Below are positions 1 through 9,900 of a stretch of 63,979 nucleotides of DNA, in pieces. Under the pieces are notes generated by a model that saw only the letters and a program-made list of their open reading frames with translations, ran no database searches and had not been told where the DNA came from. Origin of the DNA: an uncultured Pelagibacteraceae bacterium (lineage in GTDB: Bacteria > Pseudomonadota > Alphaproteobacteria > Pelagibacterales > Pelagibacteraceae); assembly GCA_902624185.1 (NCBI GenBank), contig CACNWU010000001.1:68085-132063 (forward strand), written 5' to 3'. The translations under genes and the position numbers were made by a program. Numbering within the stretch: position 1 is the first letter of the stretch; every line of letters begins with the position of its first letter.

Positions 1-2092
1 AATCATCAACAGAACTTGAATAATCTATACCCCATAAATTTGCTGCATCAATAAAATATCTAACATCGACATTTTGTAATGTTGGAAATAGCATTGGTAG
101 AGTTGTATCAAAATTAACAGCAGCAGCATAATTTCCACCAACATAATCTGTTCCATCTTTTGGACCAATATTTCTTGTTTTGAAACCTTTTAATTTATTA
201 TTTGGAACATAAAATCTGTTAGTAATTCTTACATCCTCATTATTTAAGGATGTTACCATTCTTCCATAAATGTTAAAACTTGTAACCATCTCATTGGGTA
301 GTTTCTTCCATGTTTTGAAATCATATGAATTACCAAATGCAAATTCGTCAGAATAAAGCGGGATTACTTGACTAAAATAACTTCTAAAACCATCAGTAGT
401 TTGAAATCTTTGATTCCTCATATCGTAATCTAAACCGTATGACAATTTACTCTCTAAATAATCCCCTGATTGTTTTTTTAAATTTTCACTTGCTTTTGAA
501 CTTGTAGTAAGATCTTCATAATAATTTGAAATTTTAGGTGTAAAATAAACATTTTCGAATTGCTCAAATCCCGTACCAAAACTGAAACCAGTCTTATTAG
601 TTTTATAACCATTATCTGTAAGTTTATCTATATTAGTACTCTCTATTGCAGTTGATAAAGATTTATTAGAATAATTCCAATTAGGATTAGTCACACTAAA
701 ACTTCCAGTCACAGAGTCTTCAGTAAGTCTTAATGATGAACCAAGTTTAATACCTTTTCCTAGAAAATTACTTTCTGCAACAGAAAATCCTATAGTACCC
801 CCTTCTGAACCAGCACCTGCACCTAAAGTAATTTCACCTGTTGGTTTTTCCTCAACATTAATATTAATTATCTTTGTAGAAATACTGTCGCCTGTTTCTA
901 CTTCTTTAGTTACTGTCTTAAATAACCTGGTTGCTTTTAAATTATTAATAGATTTTGCACTTAGTAACTCATTATATGGATCTCCTTCATCAATTTCGAG
1001 TTGATTTCTAATTACATTTTCATGTGTAATATTATTTCCAAAAATATTAATTCTTTGTATATAAAACTTTTCACTCTCACTAATATTAAAAACTAAGTCT
1101 AATTTATTCTTATCTGTTTTTGAAATGGTAAAGTCAGCATTTATAAAATCATACTCTCGTGATAAAGAAACCTTATCTATTTCATCGATAACTTTTGTAA
1201 TTCTATTTAAAGAATATCTTTTTCCGTTGAGTTTATTCATTTGTTTTTTTACAGAAATAAAATTTTCTTCACTATAGTCAATTGGCAAATCTAATTTTGT
1301 ATTATTAATATAGTAAAGTTCACCTGCATCAATCTTATAAGTAAGTTTAAAAGAGTCATCATTCATAAATTTAACGGTAGCTGACTCAATCACTACATCA
1401 TAATAACCTTTATCTAAATAATAATTCAATAAAAGTCTCTTATCTCTTTCAACAGTATTTGCATTGATATATTTATTAGTAGAAATAAATTTCCAAAATT
1501 TAGCCTCTTCGGAAACAATGATACCCCTTAGAGTTCTATCTTTAATTTTTTTATCTCCTACAAATTCTAATTTAGTAATTTTAGATTTTTTACCCAGATC
1601 AATATCAAATATTAAATTAACTGTTTCATTATCATTTTCAATTATTTTTGAATTAACCTTAGACATATAATAGCCTAAAAAATCTAGTGATGAACTTATT
1701 CTATTTTGATCAATTTTAACTTTTTCAATTAAAAAAGGAGCTTTATCTTTTGAAAAAAGATTCTTAAGAATAGCCTTTTTTATTTTTTGAGATTTTACAC
1801 CTTCGATTATTACACTCTGAATAATCTTATTTTCAACTACTTTTACAACTAAAGTACTGTCCTGGATATTTAAAGATATATCTTTAAAAAAATTAGTATC
1901 ATATAAATTTTTTATAATTTGATTAAGTTGTTCTTGACTATAATCTTTATTTAATTCAATTTTTCCGTATGTAATTATTGTGGATTTAGAAATCCTATTA
2001 TTATTTTCGACTTCAATTTCATCAATAATTACAGCATTCGTTTTACTAATGAACAAGCAGAATAAAAGAAATGTAAAAAAAAATTTTTTCAT
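1..2092 (-). CDS. bamA: Outer membrane protein assembly factor BamA (C-terminus beyond window)
   Basis: The reading frame is open from an ATG at 2092 to the left edge of the window, giving about 697 residues, so the C-terminal end of the barrel is missing. It starts with a signal peptide (MKKFFFTFLLFCLFISKTNA), followed by repeated POTRA-like segments over roughly residues 20-330 and then a beta-rich surface-antigen barrel with GAGAGSEGG and SVAESNFLGKG elements typical of the Omp85 family. The family inserts beta-barrel proteins into the outer membrane. The start lies 4 bp after the dxr stop, so it is the distal gene of the rpsB-dxr run. The protease gene rseP that often separates dxr and bamA is absent here. 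Recognition rests on my own translation. Confidence 0.93.
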   Translation of the reverse strand, partial: MKKFFFTFLLFCLFISKTNAVIIDEIEVENNNRISKSTIITYGKIELNKDYSQEQLNQIIKNLYDTNFFKDISLNIQDSTLVVKVVENKIIQSVIIEGVKSQKIKKAILKNLFSKDKAPFLIEKVKIDQNRISSSLDFLGYYMSKVNSKIIENDNETVNLIFDIDLGKKSKITKLEFVGDKKIKDRTLRGIIVSEEAKFWKFISTNKYINANTVERDKRLLLNYYLDKGYYDVVIESATVKFMNDDSFKLTYKIDAGELYYINNTKLDLPIDYSEENFISVKKQMNKLNGKRYSLNRITKVIDEIDKVSLSREYDFINADFTISKTDKNKLDLVFNISESEKFYIQRINIFGNNITHENVIRNQLEIDEGDPYNELLSAKSINNLKATRLFKTVTKEVETGDSISTKIININVEEKPTGEITLGAGAGSEGGTIGFSVAESNFLGKGIKLGSSLRLTEDSVTGSFSVTNPNWNYSNKSLSTAIESTNIDKLTDNGYKTNKTGFSFGTGFEQFENVYFTPKISNYYEDLTTSSKASENLKKQSGDYLESKLSYGLDYDMRNQRFQTTDGFRSYFSQVIPLYSDEFAFGNSYDFKTWKKLPNEMVTSFNIYGRMVTSLNNEDVRITNRFYVPNNKLKGFKTRNIGPKDGTDYVGGNYAAAVNFDTTLPMLFPTLQNVDVRYFIDAANLWGIDYSSSVDD

Positions 2093-2096
2093 AAAA

Positions 2097-3281
2097 TTAA
2101 CGAACGGATTTTACACTTAAAGATATCGTTTTCAATCTTACATATTCATTTAATCTCAATATTTCATTAATATTTTTAGGTACTTTGTACTTATATTTTT
2201 GAAATTCTTTTAATGTTAAAATTTTATTCAAAAAAAAGTGAATATTATTATAAGAAATTTTGTTTACCAAAAAAAGATCAACCAAAGTATCATTTGCACT
2301 TACTAAAACTGTTTCAAACAAACTGTCCGATTTGGGTAATAATTTTAAGATTCTATGGATAGGAAATTTCTTAGATGGAATTTTTTGAAAATTTAAATCA
2401 TTAAATAAACTTAAGTTTAATTTGTTTTTTATATAAGCATCAGATTTATTTGTTTTTGACTCATAAAGAGAATTAAAGATTGGTATTTTCATTGAAGTAT
2501 CATGGATTAAAACTTTTATAATACCACCATAAAATTTAATTACAGAATGAACATAGGAAGAAGGCTGTATCAAAATATCAATTTTATTATATTCTAAATC
2601 AAATATTTTTTTTGCCTCAATTAATTCGTAAACCTTATTGATTAAAGTAGCAGAATCTATAGAAATTTTTTTTCCCATACTCCAATTTGGATGCTTGATT
2701 GCATTTTTGACATTAATATTTTTAAAATTAGATAGTTTTCTATTTAAAAATGGACCTCCAGAAGCAGTGATATAAATTTTTTCTATGTTTTTATGATTTG
2801 TATTTTTAATTAACTCATTAATAGAAAAATGTTCAGAATCTATAGGTATAAAGTTTGTATTATAATATTTTAATTGTTTATTTATAAGGTTCCATCCACA
2901 AATTATGGATTCTTTATTAGCAATAGCAATTTTTTTTGTATGTTTAATTATTTTGTATGTTGGTAATAATCCACCAATTCCAGAAATAGCACTCATTGCG
3001 TAATCAACTTTTTTTGGTAAGATTTTTTTTAAGTTTTCAAAATTCTGAAATACATTAATTTGTTTATTTTTACATAGGATTGATGCTTTTTCAAAACACT
3101 TAGGATTAGTAATAATTAAATTCTTAGCATTGAATTTTTTTGCTTGATTAATTAAATCTTTATAATTTGTATTAGCTGTTAATAACTCAATCTTAAATTT
3201 ATTTTTATCTTTTCTAATAATATCGAGTAATGATTTTCCAATAGAACTTGTTGAACCTAAAATAACTATTTTTTTTCTCAT
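2097..3281 (-). CDS. dxr: 1-deoxy-D-xylulose 5-phosphate reductoisomerase
   Basis: 394 residues, close to the usual family length of about 400. The N-terminal NADPH-binding motif GSTSSIGKS is at residues 9-17. The metal and substrate motifs NKES, DSEHFSI, ASGGPFL and HPNWSMGKKISIDSATL follow in the normal order. The enzyme converts DXP to MEP, the first committed step of the non-mevalonate isoprenoid pathway, and works upstream of UppS, encoded three genes earlier. It follows cdsA after 3 bp and is followed by bamA after 4 bp, which indicates cotranscription. No key residue appears lost. Confidence 0.97.
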   Translation of the reverse strand: MRKKIVILGSTSSIGKSLLDIIRKDKNKFKIELLTANTNYKDLINQAKKFNAKNLIITNPKCFEKASILCKNKQINVFQNFENLKKILPKKVDYAMSAISGIGGLLPTYKIIKHTKKIAIANKESIICGWNLINKQLKYYNTNFIPIDSEHFSINELIKNTNHKNIEKIYITASGGPFLNRKLSNFKNINVKNAIKHPNWSMGKKISIDSATLINKVYELIEAKKIFDLEYNKIDILIQPSSYVHSVIKFYGGIIKVLIHDTSMKIPIFNSLYESKTNKSDAYIKNKLNLSLFNDLNFQKIPSKKFPIHRILKLLPKSDSLFETVLVSANDTLVDLFLVNKISYNNIHFFLNKILTLKEFQKYKYKVPKNINEILRLNEYVRLKTISLSVKSVR

Positions 3282-3284
3282 TTA

Positions 3285-3944
3285 TTAAAGTTTTATTATT
3301 ATTGAAAATGCGGTAACTAAATACACAAAAGGAAAAACAAAAATCATTCCGTCAATTCTGTCTAACAATCCACCATGTCCTGGTATAATGTTTCCTGTAT
3401 TTTTTATTTTAGAGGATCTTTTAAAATATGATATAATTAAATCTCCAACCTGGCTTACGCTTGATATTAAAAGAATTAATATTACAAATTTCAAATCATT
3501 TTCTATTAAATTTTGATCAATATAAATGTCATTAGAGTATTGGAGCACAAATATTGATGAAATAATTAAAGAAAGTACAAAACCGCCAATCATGCCTGAT
3601 TGGGTTTTTTTAGGACTTATCTTAGTTAATTTAGGTCCTTTAAATAAATTCCCAAAAATATAACCTCCAATATCTGTTGATACACAAATTAGAATTATTA
3701 ACAAAAAGCCTTCTAAATTCTGATCTCTAAAATAAAATGCACTGTAAAATGAAAAGAATAAAAATAAGATACCAAAAATTTTAATGTCAAATCGTTTAAT
3801 CATTTTAAACCATTCGTAAGAGGAGATTATGAAAGCTATAAATAAAAAAATATAAAAAAAAGTTTTACCTTCTAATACAACTAAAAGGGTTATCAAAATA
3901 AGAATAATTGAACTTATCAATCTTTTTTCAAATTCTTTAAACAT
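3285..3944 (-). CDS. cdsA: Phosphatidate cytidylyltransferase
   Basis: 219 residues, mostly hydrophobic with several predicted membrane helices, shorter than the roughly 270-285 residues of many bacterial CdsA proteins. The C-terminal signature is recognisable as SYFKRSSKIKN-TGNIIPGHGG-LLDRIDG. It makes CDP-diacylglycerol from phosphatidate and CTP for phospholipid synthesis in the inner membrane. The usual KD of the signature reads KN here, while the HGG and DRxD parts are intact. The gene overlaps uppS by one base and precedes dxr by 3 bp, the standard alphaproteobacterial order. Confidence 0.93.
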   Translation of the reverse strand: MFKEFEKRLISSIILILITLLVVLEGKTFFYIFLFIAFIISSYEWFKMIKRFDIKIFGILFLFFSFYSAFYFRDQNLEGFLLIILICVSTDIGGYIFGNLFKGPKLTKISPKKTQSGMIGGFVLSLIISSIFVLQYSNDIYIDQNLIENDLKFVILILLISSVSQVGDLIISYFKRSSKIKNTGNIIPGHGGLLDRIDGMIFVFPFVYLVTAFSIIIKL

Positions 3945-4618
3945 TAGATATTCCCAAAATTTCTTTTGATACTCTTATATTTTTTAATTATCTTATTATA
4001 GTCTTTTTCATTAAAATCAGGCCATAATTTCTTCTCAAAGAAAATCTCAGAATATGCTAGTTGCCACAGTAAAAAATTACTTAATCTCTTAGTATTTCCA
4101 GTTCTGATTAAAAAGTCTGGATCTGGTATATTTCTTGTTTCCAAATATTTTTTCAAATTTTTTTCATTAATTTTTTCTTTATTTTTTTTTAGTTCTTTAA
4201 ATGCACCAATTAATTCTGTTTTTGAACCGTAATTAAGAGCAAGATTTATTTGTAGTCTTTTATTTTTAAATGTTTTTTTTTCAGATTTTATTAAAAGACT
4301 ATTTAATTTTGATGAAAAATTTTTTTTACCAATTATTTTCAACTTGATTTTTTGTTTATTTAAATCCTCAATTTTATCTTTGAGAAAATTTTCTAATAAA
4401 TTAAATAAAAACCTTATTTCTTTTTTTGGTCTTTTCCAATTTTCCGTAGAAAAGGCATATAACGTAAGAAATTTTATATTATTCTTTATTGTTTCTTTAA
4501 TTATTTTTTCAACAGTATTTAAACCAGCTTTGTGACCAGCATTTCTTGAATTCTTATTTTTTAATCCCCACCTACCATTACCATCCATGATAATGGCTAC
4601 ATGATTCAATGGGTTCAT
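3944..4618 (-). CDS. uppS: Isoprenyl transferase (undecaprenyl diphosphate synthase family)
   Basis: 224 residues. The family motif IMDGNGRWG near the N-terminus carries the catalytic Asp. STENWKRP, the GSKTELIGA-like segment and PDPDFLIRTGNTKRLSNFLLWQ with YSEIFF complete the cis-prenyltransferase signature. It condenses isopentenyl diphosphate units on farnesyl diphosphate to make the lipid carrier for cell-wall synthesis. The start overlaps the frr stop by 4 bp and its stop touches cdsA, so translation is probably coupled. Slightly shorter than the E. coli enzyme (253 residues). Confidence 0.96.
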   Translation of the reverse strand: MNPLNHVAIIMDGNGRWGLKNKNSRNAGHKAGLNTVEKIIKETIKNNIKFLTLYAFSTENWKRPKKEIRFLFNLLENFLKDKIEDLNKQKIKLKIIGKKNFSSKLNSLLIKSEKKTFKNKRLQINLALNYGSKTELIGAFKELKKNKEKINEKNLKKYLETRNIPDPDFLIRTGNTKRLSNFLLWQLAYSEIFFEKKLWPDFNEKDYNKIIKKYKSIKRNFGNI

Positions 4619-5166
4619 ATGGTCATTATTTCTTTTTCTTTTGTAGAAACTTTATCATCTACAATTTTAATATGATTATCAGTGATAGTTTGAATATTTT
4701 TTTCGAAAGATTTTTCCTCATCCTCACCTATTTCTTTAGATTTAAGAAGTTTCTTTAGTTCCTCATTTGCATCTCTTCTAATATTTCTTATAGAGATTTT
4801 ACATTTTTCTCCCATTGATTTAATGAGTTTTTTTAATTCTATTCTTCTTTCTTCATTCAATTCAGGAATAGGCAATCTAACTAACTGACCATCAATTTGT
4901 GGATTTAAGCCAAGCTCTGATTTTTTAATAGCTGCATCAACTAGAGGAACATTATTTTGGTCCCAAACTTGTATGTTAATCATTCTTGGTTCTGGTGTTG
5001 TAATACTTGCAACTTGATTAATCGGCATTTGTTGACCGTAAACATCTACTTTTATCAAATCCAACATTGCTGCGTTCGCTCTTCCTGTTCTTAGTGATGA
5101 TAGCTCTTTTGAAAATGCTTCAATAGATTTGTCCATTTTAAGGTTATGTGATTTTTCATCGAACAT
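4615..5166 (-). CDS. frr: Ribosome recycling factor
   Basis: 183 residues, normal for RRF (about 185). The segments SLRTGRANAAMLD, VYGQQMPINQVASI and PEPRMINIQVWD near the N-terminus, and the charged helical C-terminal half with IRNIRRDANEELKKL, are family hallmarks. RRF splits post-termination ribosomes together with EF-G. The start codon is immediately next to the tsf stop codon (0 bp gap). In most proteobacteria pyrH lies between tsf and frr, but there is no space for it here. Confidence 0.97.
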   Translation of the reverse strand: MFDEKSHNLKMDKSIEAFSKELSSLRTGRANAAMLDLIKVDVYGQQMPINQVASITTPEPRMINIQVWDQNNVPLVDAAIKKSELGLNPQIDGQLVRLPIPELNEERRIELKKLIKSMGEKCKISIRNIRRDANEELKKLLKSKEIGEDEEKSFEKNIQTITDNHIKIVDDKVSTKEKEIMTI

Positions 5167-6018
5167 CTATTCACCTATTTTAATCCTGCTGAACTCCTTA
5201 ATCTTAAGATCATTTATAGCAAGTTCTCTTAAAACATCTTGAACTTTCTTTTTTGGTTCCATAACCCAAGCTTGAGTTAAAAGAGAATTTTCTTCTTTAA
5301 ATTTATTCATCTTACCTAAACTAATTTTTTTGGCAATATCTTCTGGTTTGCCAGAGTTTTTGAGTTCTTCCGTCACTAGTTCTTGTTCTTTATCAATAAT
5401 AGATTTATCTATTAAGCTAGATTCTAGTGCTAATGGATTTGAAGCAGCTATATGCATAGAAAGTTGTTTGCCAAAATTTTTTACAGTATCTGAATTATCT
5501 TTTGTTTCTAAAGAAACTACAACTGCTAGCTTTGCTAAATTGTCTTTTACAACGGTGTGTAAATATTTGTAATTTGTTGTTGTGGAATTTGAAATTGTTT
5601 TAGCTTTTCCAATCGTTATTTTTTCTCCAATTTTAGCAATTAATGCTACCAATGTTTCTTCAACGGTAGTTCCATTCTTCATTTTACTTTTGTTCAATTC
5701 ATCTATATTTGAATTTTTTTCATTATTTAACTCACTTAATTCTTTTACAAAATTTATAAAATCATCATTTTTTGCAACAAAATCAGTTTCACAGTTTACT
5801 TCAATTATAGATGTCTTTTTCTCATCTCCACTCACTGCAACCACACCTTCTTTAGCATCTCTAGACATTTTTTTTGAAGCTTTAGAAATACCTTTAACTC
5901 TTAAAATTTCTACAGCCTTATCTAAATCTCCATTAGACTCTTTGATTGCTAAATTACAATCTTTAAATCCTGCACCAGTTGCTTCTCTTAATTTTTTTAC
6001 TTTTTCTATATCACTCAT
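5167..6018 (-). CDS. tsf: Translation elongation factor Ts
   Basis: 283 residues. The N-terminal UBA-like domain contains [18 protein letters not shown], and the dimerisation/core domain has the signature [13 protein letters not shown]-Ts exchanges GDP for GTP on EF-Tu. The gene starts 1 bp after the rpsB stop, the nearly universal rpsB-tsf pairing, and is presumably controlled from the rpsB leader. The TDFVAKN motif and the later helical domains are complete. Confidence 0.97.
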   Translation of the reverse strand: MSDIEKVKKLREATGAGFKDCNLAIKESNGDLDKAVEILRVKGISKASKKMSRDAKEGVVAVSGDEKKTSIIEVNCETDFVAKNDDFINFVKELSELNNEKNSNIDELNKSKMKNGTTVEETLVALIAKIGEKITIGKAKTISNSTTTNYKYLHTVVKDNLAKLAVVVSLETKDNSDTVKNFGKQLSMHIAASNPLALESSLIDKSIIDKEQELVTEELKNSGKPEDIAKKISLGKMNKFKEENSLLTQAWVMEPKKKVQDVLRELAINDLKIKEFSRIKIGE

Positions 6019-6019
6019 A

Positions 6020-6838
6020 TTAGTTAAGTTTTTCTTCGCTTTTTTTTGAAAACTTTTTTTCTAATTTATCTCTATCTATTTCAGCAACTGTTTTATTTTT
6101 TTTAGCGTTATCACTTTTTTTATCTTGAGACTTTTTTAAATCTGTCTTTGGTACAGTTTTCTGAGCTGATATAATAGTATCTTTAATTAAATTACAATAT
6201 AAGTCTATTGATCTTCTAGCATCATCATTTCCAGGTATAGGAAAATCTATTCCATCTGGATTCGAATTACTGTCTAATATAGCAATAATTGGTATGCCTA
6301 GTTTTACTGACTCTTGTATAGCTAATGATTCATAGTTTGTATCAATTATGAAAACCAGATCTGGAATTTTTTTCATTTCCGCAATTCCACCAAGAGATCT
6401 TTGTAATTTATCCTTTTTTACACTCATTTTAAGAAGTTCTTTTTTTGTAAAACCTCTATTTTCAGCAACTAAATCAATCTCTATTTTTTTAAGTTTTTTA
6501 ATTGAGTTAGATATTGTTCCCCAATTAGTTAGCATACCCCCTAGCCATCTATAGTTCACAAAATATTGATCTGTCTCTTTTGCAAGTTCTGCTATTGCCT
6601 CTGAGGCTTGTTTTTTTGTAGAAACAAACAAAATTTTTCCATTATTTTGAATAGTTTCATAGATTTTTTCTAAAGCAACTTTCGTCAGCTCCAAGGTTTG
6701 GGTGAGATCAATTATATGTATTGCGTCTCTCTTCCCAAAGATGTACTTCTTCATTTTTGGATTCCATCTTAGTGTTTTATGACCTAGATGAACTCCAGCT
6801 TCTAGTAATTGTTGGATTGTAACGTTTGGTATTTTCAT
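6020..6838 (-). CDS. rpsB: 30S ribosomal protein S2
   Basis: 272 residues. The core of about 225 residues shows the S2 signatures [37 protein letters not shown] and the [25 protein letters not shown] segment. The last 45 or so residues form a Lys/Ser/Asp-rich, low-complexity tail absent from E. coli S2 (241 residues). The ATG at 6838 fits the conserved [15 protein letters not shown] start and lies about 8 nt downstream of a GGGAA ribosome-binding sequence inside a possible regulatory helix. First gene of the rpsB-tsf-frr-uppS-cdsA-dxr-bamA run. Confidence 0.97.
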   Translation of the reverse strand: MKIPNVTIQQLLEAGVHLGHKTLRWNPKMKKYIFGKRDAIHIIDLTQTLELTKVALEKIYETIQNNGKILFVSTKKQASEAIAELAKETDQYFVNYRWLGGMLTNWGTISNSIKKLKKIEIDLVAENRGFTKKELLKMSVKKDKLQRSLGGIAEMKKIPDLVFIIDTNYESLAIQESVKLGIPIIAILDSNSNPDGIDFPIPGNDDARRSIDLYCNLIKDTIISAQKTVPKTDLKKSQDKKSDNAKKNKTVAEIDRDKLEKKFSKKSEEKLN

Positions 6839-6922
6839 ATTTATTCCCGGTTAAGCCACCACAGTAATTTCCATTTAAGGACCGGAGGTATAAAACCAAT
6901 AACTGTGTGCGTATTTATTTAA
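6839..6922 (-). ncRNA. Putative structured rpsB leader with pseudoknot
   Basis: The roughly 84-nt leader between the predicted start of transcription and rpsB can form two crossing helices. CACAGU (6907-6902) pairs with ACUGUG (6865-6860), and UCCGGU (6886-6881) pairs with ACCGGG (6851-6846), giving an H-type pseudoknot. The second helix buries the GGGAA ribosome-binding region. S2 is known to repress rpsB-tsf through the leader in E. coli, and structured rpsB leaders have been proposed in alphaproteobacteria, so autoregulation by S2 is the natural reading. Pairing was found by eye; no covariance was tested. Confidence 0.5.
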
Positions 6923-6929
6923 TTAGAGC

Positions 6930-6957
6930 TATCTACTATATTTGAAAAAATTGACAA
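6930..6957 (-). promoter_or_regulatory. Sigma-70-type promoter for rpsB
   Basis: Reading the minus strand, a -35-like TTGTCA (6957-6952) is followed after 16 nt by a -10-like TAGATA (6935-6930). This puts transcription start near 6922 and leaves an 84-nt leader. It lies in the only gap of this region, just after the dnaE stop, so the rpsB operon need not depend on read-through from upstream genes. Confidence 0.5.
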
Positions 6958-6964
6958 GTGTTAA

Positions 6965-9900
6965 TTACCTAATAACTGATGGAATCTGGTTATTTTTAAG
7001 TAAATTCACTGATTTTCGATCAACTTTTCTTGGATTTTTAAGCTCGAAAAGAAGAATTTTTTTATCTTTTTCTAGCTCGATAGAAACTTTAGTATTGCCT
7101 TTTTCTTTTAAAATTTCTGAAATTTCATTTAATTGATTGTTAGATTTGATTTTAAAAACAATTGATGAAATTGGACTATTAAATAAATCTTTTAAGGATG
7201 CTATTTTTTGAACATTAATTCTTTTAAATCTATTATCGTCATTTGTAATAGATTTAACTAATGTTAAAATTAAAGAACTACCTTCCTTTAAAATTTCTCT
7301 ATTTAATTCTAAAGTATCTGAAAAAATAAATAATTCAAAAACACTTGACAAATCTGTCATTTTTAAGACTGCATAAGAATTTCCTTTTGCTGTTTTTCTT
7401 TCTTGTATTTTCAATAAAGTAGACGCAATATTTGCCTCTTTTAAGTTTTGATCATTATTAAATGATTGATAATCAATTATATTATAATCGTTAAATATTT
7501 CTTTAAACTGATTTAAAGGGTGATCAGATATAAAAAAACCGACAGCTTCAAATTCTTTTGACAATCTTTCCTCGAATTTCCAATCATTGATATCTAATAC
7601 AATTTCATCCTCTTGATTTTCATTAACACCAAATAAGTCTATTTGATTAGCAGATTTATTTTCAAAAATATTTTTAGACTTAACAATAAAGTTTGGAATA
7701 GAATTAAATAAAGATTGTCTATTTGGATTAAGAGAGTCAAAAGCTCCAGCCTTTACTAAACCTTCTAACTGAAGTTTGTTTATATCTTTTGGATTTACAC
7801 GGTCCAGGAAATCACTGATTGAATTAAACTTACCATTTTTTGATCTTTCTTTAACAATATTAGAAATAGCCTCAAAACCTACAGCTTTAATACCACCTAG
7901 GGCATAATAAAACATTTTATCATCAGTTTTAAAATCAGCAAAACACTCATTTATATCTGGTCTAACAATTTGAACATTTAATCTTTTGAGCTCTTCATAA
8001 AATTCACTTAGCTTATTTTGATTTGAAATATCCATTGTCATTGAAGCTGCAATAAATTCTTTGGGGTAATATGTTTTTAAAAAAGCAGTTTGATAGGAAA
8101 TAATAGCATAGGCAGCAGCATGACTTTTGTTAAATCCATATTCAGCAAAAGGTTCTATCTTTAAAAAAATTCCAGCGGCAACATCTTTACTAATGCCGTT
8201 ATTTACTGCTCCTGCAATAAAACTTTGTTTTTGTTTTTCTAATTCAGCTCTTTTCTTTTTACCCATCGCTCTCCTTAAAATATCTGCTTGACCAGCGGTA
8301 AATCCAGATAATTTTTGAGCAATTTGCATTACTTGTTCTTGATAAATAATTACACCATAAGTTGGTTTCAGAATTTCTTCTAAAAGTGGGTGAAGATAAT
8401 CAGGTGTTTGATTTCCATTTTTACAATCATTATATGTGGGAATATTACTCATAGGACCTGGTCGATAGAGTGCTACAAGTGCAATAATATCTTCTATATG
8501 GTTTGGTTTCATTTGCATTAGCGCTTCCCTCATACCAGCACTTTCAATTTGAAATAATCCCATTGTTTTTCCCGAGGATAACAATTCAAAAACTTTCTGA
8601 TCCTCAAAATTAATATTTTCAATATTGAAGTCTTTTATTTTTTTTCTTATTAACTTTTGAGTATTATTTATAACTGTAAGAGTTTTTAATCCCAAAAAAT
8701 CGAACTTTATTAGACCTGCATTTTCTGCAGAGTACATATCAAATTGTGTTGATGGTAATAATAAGTTTGCTGTTACATCTTTGTATAACGGGACAACTTC
8801 ACTAAGTTTTTTATCTGCTATAACTACTCCAGCTGCATGGGTTGCAACATTTCTATTTAATCCTTCCAGTTTTAGAGAGAGGTCAGTTAGTTTTTTTACT
8901 CTAGGATCTTCATTAATAAGTTTTTGAAGTCTGGGTTCTCCAGCAATGCATTCACTCAAATTTTGTGGCCTGGATGGATCAAATGGTATCATTTTTGAAA
9001 TATTATCAACAAAACCGTATGCTAAACCTAAAACTCTACCAACATCTCGTATAACCATTCTAGCTTTGAGTTTTCCAAAAGTAATGATGTGAGCAACACT
9101 TTCTTTATATTTTTTTGTTAAATATTCAAAAACTAGATCTCTTTTTTCTTCACAAAAATCTATATCAAAATCTGGCATTGATATTCGATCAGGATTCAAA
9201 AATCTTTCAAAAATTAAATTAAATTTAATCGGATCTACATCTGTTATTGAAAGACACCAAGCCACTAAAGATCCTGCACCAGAGCCTCTACCAGGTCCAA
9301 CTGGAATATCATTTTCCTTAGCCCACTTGATATAATCAGACACAATTAAAAAATAACTAGCATATTTCATTTCTATGATGATATTTAACTCATGATCTAA
9401 TCTATCCTTATATCGTAAATAATTTTTATCATTTTTAAGTTGTTCATTTTTAATTTTAAAAATATTAATAAACTTTTCTTTTAGACCGCTTAAAGAGTTA
9501 TTTTTTAAAGTTTCTTCTGCATCTCCACCTTTTTCAGAACTAATGTTTGGTAAAATAGGTTTTGAAAAAGAAGGCTTAAAACTACAACGATATGGAAAAT
9601 TAAAGTTGTTTTCCAAAGCCTCGGGTATATCAGCAAATAATTCTGACATTTCGATATCTTTTTTAAAATAATGTTGATTACTTAATCTAAATCTATTCTT
9701 TTCATTTATATAAGTTTTGTTTTTTATACAAATAAGAGCATCATGAGCTTCATGCATATCTTTATTCATATAAAAGACTTCATGGGTCGCAATTAATGGA
9801 ATTTCTAAATCTGAAGATTTTGATAAATTAAATTTTTCAAAACTAATCTCATTTTCATCACCATGTCGTTGAATTTCAATATAAAATCTGTTTCCATAAT

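Noticed and set aside
5582-6049. 155-codon plus-strand open frame
   Set aside because: It lies wholly antisense to tsf and the end of rpsB, whose protein sequences are unmistakable; hydrophobic composition is the usual shadow of a Lys/Asp-rich gene.
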